Counted from the stretch's first letter, positions 45,616-54,633 are shown. The stretch is 64,000 nucleotides of DNA from Shewanella sp. KX20019 (GCF_016757755.1 NZ_CP068437.1:2604001-2668000); one strand, 5' to 3'. The notes: generated by a model not told the origin, from the sequence alone. Numbers and translations: made by a program.

Positions 45616-48600
45616 ATGATTGATACCAACAAAGGCATTATTGCCTGGTTTGCTCGTAATAGTGTTGCCGCTAATCTGCTAATGATCATTATCTTGTTAG
45701 GTGGTTTACTTACCGCCAATACCATCCGCAAACAGTTTTTCCCTGCGGTAGAGATCAACTGGCTTGAATTTAGTGCGGTTTACCCAGGCGCGGCGCCTCA
45801 AGAAGTTGAAGAAGGGATAACCATTAAGATCGAGGAAGCGCTTGAGAGTGTTCAGGGGCTAAAGCGTGTGATCACCTACTCAAACCGTAATGTTTCATCG
45901 GGTTATTTCAGAGTTGAAGACTCCTATGATCCTCGCGTAGTGCTAGAGGAGGTTAAGTCTGAGATCGATTCGATTCCGAGCTTCCCCGATGGCATGGAGC
46001 GACCTAAAGTCGAGCGCATTAAATATCGCCAAGAAGTGATGTATATGAGCCTCTATGGTGACTTGAACCAACGTCAGCTGAAAGATCTAGGCGAGAAAAT
46101 ACACGACGAGCTGTTGCAGCTCCCGTCTGTCAACATTGCTGATTTTTATGGCGGATTAGGCTATGAGATAGCCATTGAGGTCAGCAAGGATCGCTTAAGG
46201 GAGTTTGGTATAAGTTTTAATGATGTTGCTGCAGCGGTTAGAGGTTATTCACGAAACATATCTGCCGGGCAAATACGGGCAGAAAACGGCTATATAAACC
46301 TTCGCGTTCAAAATCAAGCCTACGTAGGTTATGAGTTTGAAAGTTTGCCGCTTATTACTCTAGAAGATGGCACCAACCTGTTACTCGGTGATGTTGCGAC
46401 GGTAATAGATGGCTTTGAAGAGGGTATTCAATATTCGAAGTTTAACGGTAAAAATTCAGTCACCTTCTTCATTGGTGCGGCAAATGATCAAAGCCTCACA
46501 GACGTGGCCGATGTAGTTAAGGGTTATATCGCCGACAAGCAGAAAGAGCTGCCCAATGGCGTAACGTTAGAGCCTTGGGTTGATATGACCTACTACTTAG
46601 AAGGTCGTCTTAACTTAATGTTGGACAGCATGAAAAGTGGTGCGGTATTAGTATTTATCTTACTGGCGCTGTTTTTACGTGTAAGACTCGCCTTTTGGGT
46701 AATGATGGGCCTACCGGTTTGTTTCTTAGGAACGTTGTTGTTTATGCCAATGGCGATGATTGATGTCACCATCAATGTGATTAGTTTATTTGCCTTTATT
46801 CTGGTGCTGGGTATCGTAGTCGATGACGCCATTGTTATGGGGGAAAGCGCCCATGCGGAGTGTGAGGAAAAAGGGCAAACCATTGATAATGTTATTAGAG
46901 GAGTCAAACGGGTAGCCATGCCTGCAACATTTGGCGTTTTAACTACCATTGCCGCATTTTTACCAATAACACTTGATGATGGTCCCTCCTCCGCTTTTGG
47001 TAAGGCGATTGGCTTTGTGGTTATTCTGTGCTTAATATTCTCGCTAGTTGAATCAAAGCTGATTTTGCCGGCGCATTTAGCCCGCATGAAGCCACCAAAA
47101 GTGGTTCAGCCTGGATCTAAAAACCCATTAGATTGGCTACGCAATGTAGTTAACTTTCTGCAGAAGAAAGTCGATACGGGCCTAAAGATACTTATCAACA
47201 AATATTACCGCCCCACGTTAGAGCTCGCGGTTAATTATCGCTATACAGTGATAATGATATTCCTCAGTTTAATCTTAATTTGTGCGGGTTTGTTCGTTGG
47301 TGGTTTTGTTCGATTTATCGGCCAGCCTAAGATCCCACACGATTTTCCGCGTATTTCGTTCGAGATGAATATTGATGCCTCTGAGAACGCCACGCTATCT
47401 GCTGCGCTACAGGTTGAACGTACCCTCAGAGAGGTTGATGACGAACTCGAAGCAGAATATGGCCAGGGAATGATCTCGGATATGCAAGTTGAGTTACGAG
47501 GCCGCACATCAGCGGAGATCAGGGCTAAGTTGGTTGATCCTGAACTCAGACCTATGGACACTTTTGCCGTTGCAGAACTTTGGCGTCAGAATATGCCAAG
47601 GATCCCGGGAATGAAATCATTCACTATTCAAGACAACCTCATTGGCGGTGGTCGTGATGATGGCGATATTAGCTTTAGACTTGAAGGTAAAGACGACACG
47701 CAACTAATTGCCGCAGCTAAAGAGCTAAAAGCTAAACTCAACACCTTGAAAGGTGTGGGTGATGTCAATGACTCTCGTCAATCTAGTGCTAAAGAGATCC
47801 AGTTTGAGCTTAAACCATTGGCACATAGCCTAGGCCTAACATTGGCAAATATTGCATCGCAGGTGGGTAATAGCTTCTACGGTCTTGAGGCCCAGCGTAT
47901 TTTACGTAACGGTGAAGAGATTAAAGTAATGCTTCGCTACCCTGAAGAGCAACGTAACTCTATTGCACAAGTTTCTGATGTGAATATTAAAACGCCTCAA
48001 GGCAGCGAAATACCGCTATCAGAAGTGGCTGCTATCGTTATTACGGATGGTGTGAATAGCATTCGACGTGAAAATGGTAACCGTACCATTAACGTATGGG
48101 GATCGGTTGATGCTGATCAAGCCGAGCCATTCAAATTAGCGAAAGACATACGTGATAATTTCTTACCACAATTACTGACAAAGTACCCAAGGGTTAAAAG
48201 CGAGGTTTCAGGTAATATCCAGGAGCAACTTGATAGCGCCAATACTCAGTTAAGAGATTTCCTTATCTCAATGCTGGTGATCTATAGCTTACTTGCAGTG
48301 CCTTTAAAGTCATATGCGCAGCCTATAATGATCATGTCAGTTATCCCGTTTGGGGTAATTGGTTCGGTATTAGGCCACATGCTATTGGGTCTAGATCTCA
48401 GTGCCCTTTCGGTATTTGGTATTATTGCCGCAGCGGGCGTGGTGGTAAACGATTCCTTAGTGATGGTTGATTACATCAACAAAGCACGAGAATCCGGCAC
48501 TGCAATGAAACGGGCCGTGTTAGAAGCAGGCAGTCGCCGCTTTAGGGCTATTTTGCTGACCTCGCTAACAACCTTTATCGGCCTAGTACCTATTATGGCT

Positions 48601-48825
48601 GAAACAAGTATGCAGGCGCAGATGGTCATTCCTATGGCAGTGTCTCTCGCCTTTGGTGTATTGTTCGCGACTGTCGTTACCTTGGTACTTATCCCTTGCC
48701 TTTATGTGACTATCGAAGATATCAAGCGTTTGATTGGTAGTAAGTCTCGGGTAGAAGAGCCCATTGATGAACAGGAATTAACAGAAGCAGTACTTCAAAA
48801 GACTCTGCTATCAGGGCAAAGTTAG
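45616..48825 (+). CDS. RND-family efflux pump, inner membrane subunit
   Basis: A 1069-residue AcrB/MMPL-type proton-driven transporter with twelve predicted helices and two large periplasmic loops. The N terminus reads KGIIAWFARNSVAANLLMIIILLGG. Helix 4 carries the proton-relay Asp pair in LGIVVDDAIVMGE, and the second-half equivalent is AAAGVVVNDSLVMVDYI. Sequence style fits the marine gammaproteobacterial HAE1-like subgroup with unknown substrate rather than AcrB itself. It forms an operon with the adaptor and is followed by a terminator. Confidence 0.94.
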   Translation: MIDTNKGIIAWFARNSVAANLLMIIILLGGLLTANTIRKQFFPAVEINWLEFSAVYPGAAPQEVEEGITIKIEEALESVQGLKRVITYSNRNVSSGYFRVEDSYDPRVVLEEVKSEIDSIPSFPDGMERPKVERIKYRQEVMYMSLYGDLNQRQLKDLGEKIHDELLQLPSVNIADFYGGLGYEIAIEVSKDRLREFGISFNDVAAAVRGYSRNISAGQIRAENGYINLRVQNQAYVGYEFESLPLITLEDGTNLLLGDVATVIDGFEEGIQYSKFNGKNSVTFFIGAANDQSLTDVADVVKGYIADKQKELPNGVTLEPWVDMTYYLEGRLNLMLDSMKSGAVLVFILLALFLRVRLAFWVMMGLPVCFLGTLLFMPMAMIDVTINVISLFAFILVLGIVVDDAIVMGESAHAECEEKGQTIDNVIRGVKRVAMPATFGVLTTIAAFLPITLDDGPSSAFGKAIGFVVILCLIFSLVESKLILPAHLARMKPPKVVQPGSKNPLDWLRNVVNFLQKKVDTGLKILINKYYRPTLELAVNYRYTVIMIFLSLILICAGLFVGGFVRFIGQPKIPHDFPRISFEMNIDASENATLSAALQVERTLREVDDELEAEYGQGMISDMQVELRGRTSAEIRAKLVDPELRPMDTFAVAELWRQNMPRIPGMKSFTIQDNLIGGGRDDGDISFRLEGKDDTQLIAAAKELKAKLNTLKGVGDVNDSRQSSAKEIQFELKPLAHSLGLTLANIASQVGNSFYGLEAQRILRNGEEIKVMLRYPEEQRNSIAQVSDVNIKTPQGSEIPLSEVAAIVITDGVNSIRRENGNRTINVWGSVDADQAEPFKLAKDIRDNFLPQLLTKYPRVKSEVSGNIQEQLDSANTQLRDFLISMLVIYSLLAVPLKSYAQPIMIMSVIPFGVIGSVLGHMLLGLDLSALSVFGIIAAAGVVVNDSLVMVDYINKARESGTAMKRAVLEAGSRRFRAILLTSLTTFIGLVPIMAETSMQAQMVIPMAVSLAFGVLFATVVTLVLIPCLYVTIEDIKRLIGSKSRVEEPIDEQELTEAVLQKTLLSGQS

Positions 48826-48850
48826 TATTGAATAGACGTTATCCTATCTA

Positions 48851-48884
48851 AAAAAGCCCGGTACCTTACGATACCGGGCTTTTC
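48851..48884. terminator. Terminator, RND operon / end of tRNA-Ser repeat array
   Basis: A 9-bp stem AGCCCGGTA / TACCGGGCT with an 8-nt loop and A/T tracts on both sides. It can end the RND operon on the plus strand and the tRNA-Ser transcript on the minus strand. Confidence 0.9.
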
Positions 48885-48950
48885 TTATATGCTGCAGAGA
48901 TAGCTGAATTTAAATAATGGGAACCAGAGGGTTCAGCCCAACTATTTTAA
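48883..48950 (-). repeat. Decayed copy 2 of tRNA-Ser 3' end
   Basis: On the minus strand a T-arm-like GAACCC...GGTTC region is followed by CAGCTATCTCTGCAGCATATAAGA, a degenerate form of the tRNA-Ser acceptor end (CTATCTCTCCGCCA) plus trailer. A terminator hairpin comes next (48851-48884). It is the more diverged of the two downstream copies. Confidence 0.6.
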
Positions 48951-48967
48951 ACACAAAAAACGAAAGC

Positions 48968-48999
48968 AAAAAGCCCGATACCTTTCGATATCGGGCTTT
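48968..48999. terminator. Terminator within tRNA-Ser repeat array
   Basis: A 9-bp stem AGCCCGATA / TATCGGGCT with an 8-nt loop and a minus-strand T-run of five. It closely resembles the 48851-48884 hairpin, as expected if the whole tRNA-end/terminator unit was duplicated. Confidence 0.88.
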
Positions 49000-49050
49000 T
49001 CTTTATGTGGCGGAGAGATAGCTGGCTCTAATCGAAAGGAACCCTGGGCT
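49000..49050 (-). repeat. Copy 1 of tRNA-Ser 3' end
   Basis: The 22-bp stretch at 49000-49021 is identical to 49101-49122, the last 14 nt of tRNA-Ser including CCA plus trailer (CTATCTCTCCGCCA then CATAAAGA on the minus strand). Upstream of it the CCAGGGTTCC segment resembles the T arm. The copy lacks the 5' half of a tRNA. Confidence 0.8.
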
Positions 49051-49108
49051 TCTAACGCTCACATACGAAAAAGCCCTTAGCATTGCTGCCAAGGGCTTCA
49101 TCTTTATG

Positions 49109-49199
49109 TGGCGGAGAGATAGGGATTTGAACCCTAGATGGGCTACAAACCCATGCCGGTTTTCAAGACCGGTGCATTCGACCACTCTGCCATCTCTCC
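49109..49199 (-). tRNA. tRNA-Ser(UGA)
   Basis: A 91-nt class II tRNA with encoded CCA. The acceptor stem GGAGAGA pairs with TCTCTCC. The anticodon loop CTTGAAA gives anticodon TGA within the stem CCGGT/ACCGG, there is a long variable arm (CATGGGTTTGTAGCCCATC), and the T arm is AGGGTTCAAATCCCT. Its own terminator follows (stem AGCCCTT / AAGGGCT, 49072-49097), then two further copies of its 3' end. Confidence 0.96.
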
Positions 49200-49288
49200 G
49201 AACGCCGCGAATAATATAGCGCTCTATTAATCTTGTAAAGCGTTAATTAAAGATTTTTGTGTACTTGGTCAATTACACTGCAGATTGC

Positions 49289-50533
49289 TTACTTTTGCTC
49301 TTGATCCACACCAATTCTAGCGGGATCAGGGAATACAAAGTTTTTATTCACCTGTTGCCATGTTTTGTAGTTACGTAGTTTAAAGCCTACAAATACAATA
49401 AATGAACAAAGCATAATGCCCCAGCCTATCGCCAGTTCGCCTTTACTCGCCCAAATTGCCACAATGCTTGACGCACCAAATGATAGGCTAATTTGGATGA
49501 AGTTCTGCAGCCCGGCTGCTTTTGCTGCATTTTTCGAAAATTGCTGCAACGCCCCATTCACTACAATAGGATAGATAGCACCATTACATGCCGCTAATAC
49601 TGAAAAAGCTGCAAGTAATGGGAAGATTGATAGCCCTTTAATCAAAATAGTGACTAACACGATGGCAAATACACTCAAGCCAAATACACTTAGCAGTACT
49701 TTTAACGCCGTTTCAGCGCCCGATTTACGAATAAGCGTCTTACTCGCATAACCGCCTAAAATAAACATTAACGTTTGTGGAATGAAACTAAGACCTATAG
49801 CGGTCGCATCGAACCCATGCTGCTCCATTACCATTGGCCATACTGTAAGGTAGGAAAAAAAGGCACCAGAACAGGCACCAAATATAATAACGTTACCCAA
49901 GTATTTGGTATTCTTCAAAATTGAAAGGTAACTAATCTCACTCTTATGCTCTACAGCTGCTTTTGCTTCACTAGGTACAAAGCAAACCGTTAAAGCAATC
50001 ATGGCTACAGCTACGCAAGTCAAAGTTACAAAGATACTTTCCCAGCCGAATGATTGCAGTATAAATGCGCCTGCTATCGGCGCTAACGCGGGGGAAAGTG
50101 CAACCAAAGGCATGATATTGGAGAATACATTTTGTGCTTTCGCAGAATCATATTTCTCGATCACAATCGCTTGCCAGATAACCCCTGCTGAACAGGCACC
50201 AATAGCTTGTACAAACCGTGAGATATTAAACACCAACATCGACTCACTTGTGGCCAGCGAAAGACTTGCTAGTGTAAATACAACCAAGCCAAAAATAAGC
50301 GCATTTCGCTTACCGAAGCGTTCTACAATCGGGCCGTAGATCAGTTGGCCTAATGCGAGTCCGGCTAAGAAAAAAGTTAATGACATAGCCACTTGTGATG
50401 GAGATGTTGCCATTGTGTCTTCAATTGCTTTGAATGCAGGCAAATACATATCGGTGGCGATAAATCCAAGCATGCTCAGCAGTGCTAGATAGGATAAAAA
50501 TATATAGTATTTAGCGTTTATTAGAGATTTCAT
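49289..50533 (-). CDS. punC: Bcr/CflA-family MFS transporter, PunC
   Basis: A 414-residue 12-helix major facilitator. It resembles E. coli PunC (formerly YdhC): LGFIATDMYLPAF near the start, the loop GPIVERFGKRNALIFG, the antiporter-type stretch SAGVIWQAIV, IMPLVALSPALAPIAG, and the late NGAIYPIVV motif. In E. coli PunC is a purine nucleoside (adenosine/inosine) importer activated by the divergent PunR. The same divergent pair is present here, which strengthens the call. Substrate is inferred from orthology. Confidence 0.86.
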   Translation of the reverse strand: MKSLINAKYYIFLSYLALLSMLGFIATDMYLPAFKAIEDTMATSPSQVAMSLTFFLAGLALGQLIYGPIVERFGKRNALIFGLVVFTLASLSLATSESMLVFNISRFVQAIGACSAGVIWQAIVIEKYDSAKAQNVFSNIMPLVALSPALAPIAGAFILQSFGWESIFVTLTCVAVAMIALTVCFVPSEAKAAVEHKSEISYLSILKNTKYLGNVIIFGACSGAFFSYLTVWPMVMEQHGFDATAIGLSFIPQTLMFILGGYASKTLIRKSGAETALKVLLSVFGLSVFAIVLVTILIKGLSIFPLLAAFSVLAACNGAIYPIVVNGALQQFSKNAAKAAGLQNFIQISLSFGASSIVAIWASKGELAIGWGIMLCSFIVFVGFKLRNYKTWQQVNKNFVFPDPARIGVDQEQK

Positions 50534-50582
50534 AAGTTAAAAATTAGAATTGAATAAATTAGGCTGCGGAGTGTAAACACTT

Positions 50583-50619
50583 GCTAATTCGCTGTGAAAC
50601 GTTTATTTTTCACATTAGC
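50583..50619. promoter_or_regulatory. Nested inverted repeats between punC and punR, candidate PunR operator
   Basis: GTGAAA (50594-50599) / TTTCAC (50608-50613) lies inside GCTAAT (50583-50588) / ATTAGC (50614-50619), in the 117-bp divergent intergenic region. LysR-type regulators bind dyads of the T-N11-A kind in this position. Predicted only. Confidence 0.5.
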
Positions 50620-50650
50620 CTTCAAAAATAATCACAGCAGGATGTGAACC

Positions 50651-51553
50651 ATGATTTCAGACCAATCTATGCAGCTTATTGATATGGTTGCCCGCGTCGG
50701 TAGTTTTACCGCTGCCGCTAATAAGCTCCACAAAGTTCCTTCAGCTGTGAGCTACGCGGTTAAGCAGATTGAAGAAGAGTTAGGCGTGGTGCTATTTGTA
50801 AGGCATCACCGCAGTGTAAGCTTAACGCCAGCAGGCGAGCATTTTGTAAGACAGGCACGCACCTTACTCACTGAAATGGAAACCATGCGAGCTGATACGA
50901 TAAGAGTTGCTAACGGGTGGCAGCCAACCCTTTCTATTGCGTTAGATAATATCGTCCGAGCCGACAAGATCAGTAATTTGATTGCCGATTTTTATCGCAC
51001 TTTCGACAATGTCGAATTAATCATACGCATTGAAGTGTTCAACGGTGTATGGGAATCGATAGCAACTGGACGCAGCGATATCGCCATTGGCGCAACGACC
51101 GCTATACCTGTGGGTGGAGATTACCACTTTAAAGATATGGGTGAGATTGAATGGTGTTTTCTGGTTGGCAAACATCATCCATTAGCTGCTTTAGAACGGC
51201 CTCTTGCTGATGATGAGTTACGTCAATACCCGTCTATATGTTTAGAGGACACCTCGCGTGAGATCCCTAAACGTATGACCTGGTTATTAGAGAACCAGCG
51301 CCGATTAGTGGTGCCAGACTGGATCCGTGCCATTAATTGCTTCAGAGAAGGCCTTGGGATTGGTTATATGCCAGCTCATTTCGCCTATCCTTTTATAAAA
51401 ACGGGGGCGTTAATTGAAAAGCAATTGGAACGTCCTAAAAAGAAAAGCCCTTGTTGTTTAGCTTGGAATGCCGCAAATAAGTCTCCCGCTATGGCTTGGG
51501 TATTAGATTACTTGGGCGATACGGAAAAACTTCATAAAGACTGGCTAGACTAA
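50651..51553 (+). CDS. punR: LysR-family regulator PunR
   Basis: A 300-residue LysR-type regulator, collinear with E. coli PunR (YdhB). The N-terminal winged HTH is VARVGSFTAAANKLHKVPSAVSYAVKQIEEELG. The effector domain has RSDIAIGATTAIPVGGDYHFKDMG, EDTSREIPKRMTWLLENQRRLVVPDW and a Pro-rich end. PunR activates punC in response to adenosine in E. coli. Divergent from punC with an inverted-repeat operator candidate between. The ATG follows gcaggatgtgaacc. Confidence 0.88.
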   Translation: MISDQSMQLIDMVARVGSFTAAANKLHKVPSAVSYAVKQIEEELGVVLFVRHHRSVSLTPAGEHFVRQARTLLTEMETMRADTIRVANGWQPTLSIALDNIVRADKISNLIADFYRTFDNVELIIRIEVFNGVWESIATGRSDIAIGATTAIPVGGDYHFKDMGEIEWCFLVGKHHPLAALERPLADDELRQYPSICLEDTSREIPKRMTWLLENQRRLVVPDWIRAINCFREGLGIGYMPAHFAYPFIKTGALIEKQLERPKKKSPCCLAWNAANKSPAMAWVLDYLGDTEKLHKDWLD

Positions 51554-51734
51554 AAAAGAGTTTGTATCGGTCTTTATGACACAGATATAGCCGCCATAAG
51601 CTTTATCCGACCGTTAAGCTAGGGTATGATTCAGTAACTTAACAAGCATTTTGAAGCTTATTGAGATTATCGGGAACTACCTGGTTAAATAAGGTTCAAA
51701 CATACAGCTTGAGCATTTGTCTTCGGAGAAAGAA

Positions 51735-52397
51735 ATGAGAGATATGACACAACAAACCGCCTACAGCAGCACGACTGCTGAGGTGAACAAACTTCTTAAA
51801 AACACCTATATGCTGCTATCAATGACGTTAGCTTTTTCTGCAGTGTGTGCTGGTTTAGCAATGGCATTGGCGATTAGCCCTATGATGTCATTAGGTTTAT
51901 CCATTGGCAGTTTGGTACTGCTGTTTGTTACTTTACGTAAAGCAGAATCAAGCGCTGGCCTTTTCTGGGTATTTGCGTTCACGGGGATGCAGGGTGCATC
52001 ACTGGGTTACATCCTTAACCACTACGCAGGTATGGCTAATGGCCCACAGCTTATTATGCAAGCGCTCGGCTTAACCTCGGTCATCTTTGTTGCCTTGTCG
52101 GGTTACGCAGTAACCACTAAAAAAGACTTTTCTTTCATGCGCGGCTTCTTAATTGCCGGTTTAGTGATTATGGTCGTAGGTTTGCTGGTTAACATGTTCT
52201 TAGGTAACGGCATGGTCTTTATGGCACTTAATGCGGGTATCGCATTATTGATGACCGGGTTTATTCTTTACGATACAAGCAAAATCGTTAATGGTGGCGA
52301 AACAAACTACATTCGCGCAACGATCTCCTTGTATTTGGATTTCTTAAACCTCTTCGTCGCACTACTGCATTTAATGGGTATGGGTAGTGATGACTAA
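51735..52397 (+). CDS. yccA: Bax inhibitor-1 family membrane protein, YccA type
   Basis: 220 residues with seven hydrophobic helices of the TMBIM/BI-1 family. It has the N-terminal NKLLKNTYMLLSMTL, MQGASLGYILNHY, LYDTSKIVNGGETNYIRATISLYLDFLNLF and an acidic C terminus GSDD. In E. coli YccA is a substrate and modulator of the FtsH protease. The ATG at 51735 lies 6 nt behind ggag; upstream in-frame TTG and downstream ATG are less supported. tusDCBE follows, similar to E. coli where yccA adjoins tusE. Confidence 0.9.
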   Translation: MRDMTQQTAYSSTTAEVNKLLKNTYMLLSMTLAFSAVCAGLAMALAISPMMSLGLSIGSLVLLFVTLRKAESSAGLFWVFAFTGMQGASLGYILNHYAGMANGPQLIMQALGLTSVIFVALSGYAVTTKKDFSFMRGFLIAGLVIMVVGLLVNMFLGNGMVFMALNAGIALLMTGFILYDTSKIVNGGETNYIRATISLYLDFLNLFVALLHLMGMGSDD

Positions 52398-52420
52398 TAC
52401 CAATTAATTTTAATTGAGTT

Positions 52421-52451
52421 AAAATGGTCCTACTTTAGGGCCATTTTTTTT
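52421..52451 (+). terminator. Terminator-like hairpin abutting tusD
   Basis: AAAATGG plus tcc pairs with GGgCCATTTT and is followed by an eight-T run ending 3 nt before the tusD ATG. It can terminate yccA, and it leaves tusD with no Shine-Dalgarno sequence. Confidence 0.8.
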
Positions 52452-52454
52452 ATT

Positions 52455-52844
52455 ATGAGCAAATTTATAATCCAGGTAAACTCCCCTGCCTATGGCAGTT
52501 CATCAAGTTATAATGCCTTTCGTTTTGCTGAAGCAGCCTTAAAAAACGGTCATCACATAGAGAAAGTGTTTTTCTATCAAGATGGTGTGCTCAACACTAA
52601 CCACCTTAACAGTCCTGCAAGTGACGAATTCGATCTAGGTCAAGCGTGGCAGTCTCTTAGCGGGACTTACAACGTACCACTGGTTAATTGTGTGTCAGCG
52701 GCACTACGTCGTGGAGTTTTGTCACAGACTGACGCAAAAGAAAACCAGTTGCCTCATTGGAACATGGAGCCTCCCTTTATTATGGGTGGCTTAGGCGAGC
52801 TAGTTATTGGCATAGAGTCAGCAGATCGCTTAGTCAGTTTTTAG
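52455..52844 (+). CDS. tusD: Sulfur relay protein TusD
   Basis: A 129-residue DsrE-like protein. Opening MSKFIIQVNSPAYG, then FFYQDGVLNTNHL, SPASDEFDLGQAW and the sulfur-carrying Cys in VNCVSAALRRGVL, collinear with E. coli TusD (Cys78). In the TusBCD hexamer it takes sulfur from TusA and passes it to TusE-MnmA for 2-thiouridine in tRNA wobble positions. First gene of tusDCBE. It lacks a ribosome site: the start codon follows directly on a terminator-like U-tract. Confidence 0.94.
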   Translation: MSKFIIQVNSPAYGSSSSYNAFRFAEAALKNGHHIEKVFFYQDGVLNTNHLNSPASDEFDLGQAWQSLSGTYNVPLVNCVSAALRRGVLSQTDAKENQLPHWNMEPPFIMGGLGELVIGIESADRLVSF

Positions 52845-52880
52845 TATCTATTGATTAGATGCTAATTTAAGGAGTTTACG

Positions 52881-53237
52881 TTGAAAAAATTATGCATTGT
52901 TTTTCGCCAGGGTCCTCACGGAACTGCTCATGGCAGAGAAGCACTTGACCTTGCTTTGTTAAGCGCGAGTTTTGAACAGGAAGTGAGTCTTATTTTTACA
53001 GATGAAGGCCTGTTGAATCTGCTTAATAACCAATCTCCAGAAACTATAGGGGCTAAGGATTACATCGCCACGTTTGGTGCGTTACCTCTCTATGATGTTG
53101 ACACTATTTTGGTTTGCCAGGATTCAATGACAGAGTTGTCGCTAGTAGAAAATGATATCAAACTCGAGGTTGAAGTGTGTTCGCCACAGCGAATAGCATC
53201 ACACTTAAGTCTGGTTGATGAGGTCTTAGTATTCTAA
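52881..53237 (+). CDS. tusC: Sulfur relay protein TusC
   Basis: A 118-residue DsrF-like protein, structural partner in the TusBCD complex. It has the family start KKLCIVFRQGPHGTAHGREALDLAL and LPLYDVDTILVCQDSM. The start is TTG at 52881 with a good aaggag 8 nt upstream. The TusC stop overlaps the TusB ATG by one base. Confidence 0.93.
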   Translation: MKKLCIVFRQGPHGTAHGREALDLALLSASFEQEVSLIFTDEGLLNLLNNQSPETIGAKDYIATFGALPLYDVDTILVCQDSMTELSLVENDIKLEVEVCSPQRIASHLSLVDEVLVF

Positions 53238-53518
53238 TGATATTACACCATATCCAGAGTTCACCAACGCAAAGCTCAGCGTTAAAAACATGCTTACGTT
53301 ATCTTGACTCCTCGGACAGTATTTTGCTGTCAGGAAACGCTGTCAATTGCTTGCTTACTCAAGCTTGGCAAGAACAATTGCAGCCGTACAGATTAATGTT
53401 ACTCGCCGATGATGTCATTGCCCGCGGCCTCCAAGACCGCTTAAGCGCATATAAGCAAATTGGCTATAGTGACTTTGTAGAACAAACGTTAATCCATAAG
53501 AAAGTGATTAGTTGGTAA
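53237..53518 (+). CDS. tusB: Sulfur relay protein TusB
   Basis: A 93-residue DsrH-like third subunit of TusBCD: MILHHIQSSPTQSSALKTCLRYL, SILLSGNAVNCLL, and end FVEQTLIHKKVISW. The start overlaps the tusC stop (TAATG), and tusE follows after 3 nt, showing tight coupling. Sequence is less conserved than TusC/TusD, as usual for this subunit. Confidence 0.91.
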   Translation: MILHHIQSSPTQSSALKTCLRYLDSSDSILLSGNAVNCLLTQAWQEQLQPYRLMLLADDVIARGLQDRLSAYKQIGYSDFVEQTLIHKKVISW

Positions 53519-53521
53519 TAG

Positions 53522-53851
53522 ATGATTGAATTTGACGGACAACAGATAGAAACAGATCAGCAAGGCTACTTAAGAGTTGTCAGCGACTGGAGCCCCGAAC
53601 TGGCGTTGATTATTGCGCAAGAAGAAAAAATCAACCTGACTGCTGCACACTGGGAAGTGATTAACTTTGTACGTGACTTTTATTTAGAGTTTAAAACGAG
53701 TCCAGCCATTCGTGTATTGGTCAAAGCGATTGGACAAAAGCTAGGAGCCGATAAAGGTAACTCAAAGTACCTCTATACTCTTTTCCCTATTGGACCCGCA
53801 AAACAAGCGACCAAAATAGCGGGCTTGCCTAAACCGGCAAAATGTATCTAA
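53522..53851 (+). CDS. tusE: Sulfurtransferase TusE (DsrC family)
   Basis: 109 residues. It has the DsrC fold sequence HWEVINFVRDFYLEFKTSPAIRVLVKAI and the C-terminal arm GLPKPAKCI, where the penultimate Cys108 accepts persulfide from TusD and delivers it to MnmA. Position and length match E. coli TusE. It closes the tusDCBE operon; I see no clear terminator in the 200 bp after it. Confidence 0.94.
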   Translation: MIEFDGQQIETDQQGYLRVVSDWSPELALIIAQEEKINLTAAHWEVINFVRDFYLEFKTSPAIRVLVKAIGQKLGADKGNSKYLYTLFPIGPAKQATKIAGLPKPAKCI

Positions 53852-54054
53852 CGCCTGCAATTCGCCATCGCTAAACCTTCAGTATATGTAGAGCCTGTGA
53901 GCAGCTAACCCGTTTTGGACTGCGCATTGTGCTCTGCTACGTCATCACTGTTTGTTAGGTGCGATAGCTCCCCCTTTAGGTAGAGCTAATTGAGGTTTAG
54001 ACACGACTGCTAACCAGTCGCTTTAGCAAGAGAGATATTAAATTAAAGATTAGA

Positions 54055-54633
54055 CTAGCTCTGCTGAATGCTGAGTACCGAACGTACGACTAGTGTTTTT
54101 CCTGAACTGGGGTAGTACTTAAGTTGCCAGTTTTCAGCACCTTGGCTTGGATCATCGGCGATATAATTGAAATAACAATGTGTGCTAGCGTTAGAAAGCT
54201 CACCACCATAAAACCAATACACTATGTCATTATCGCTACTAAAGGCAGCGTTTTCATGCATCGCTAAGTTATATTCATCGTTATCGAGTAGCCCCTCCCA
54301 AACCTCCTTACAGTAGTCTCCTTGTAGGATGGTTCCATTTTTGCTTTGTGCGGTATCTAAGCCCAACGGAAAACCGGTTGCAGTAGAGTCAAGGTCTCCA
54401 GACCCGTAACAACCTAAGTTTGTTTCATAACCACTGCTACCAGAGGCCAACCAACAGCTATGATATAGACCAACCGCAGTTGTAAAGCTACCAAATACGT
54501 TATGGATAGCTGCATCATGTGCATCTTGGTTCAAATTGATAAACCGTGGGGCTGCAATAACTGAAATCACCCCTAAAATAATGATCACTACGACGAGTTC
54601 GATTAAGGTAAACCCTTTGGATACTGACTTCAT
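54055..54633 (-). CDS. Type IV pilin-like protein with class III signal
   Basis: 192 residues. The prepilin peptidase site is KG/FTLIELVVVI with Glu at +5, followed by a hydrophobic N-terminal helix (IIILGVISVIAAPRF). The globular part has Cys pairs (SCWLAS, NLGCYG, DYCKEVW, THCYFN). It resembles MSHA-type or minor pilins. ATG 54633 (MKSVSKGF) with aagag upstream is chosen; the longer open frame to 54723 adds 30 residues that do not fit a prepilin leader. No pilus assembly genes are nearby, so it is an orphan pilin. Confidence 0.85.
   Translation of the reverse strand: MKSVSKGFTLIELVVVIIILGVISVIAAPRFINLNQDAHDAAIHNVFGSFTTAVGLYHSCWLASGSSGYETNLGCYGSGDLDSTATGFPLGLDTAQSKNGTILQGDYCKEVWEGLLDNDEYNLAMHENAAFSSDNDIVYWFYGGELSNASTHCYFNYIADDPSQGAENWQLKYYPSSGKTLVVRSVLSIQQS

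Noticed and set aside
48851..49199. Integrated island or prophage at tRNA-Ser
   Set aside because: The repeats are only about 100 bp apart and no integrase or cargo lies between or next to them, so no element is present now; at most scars.
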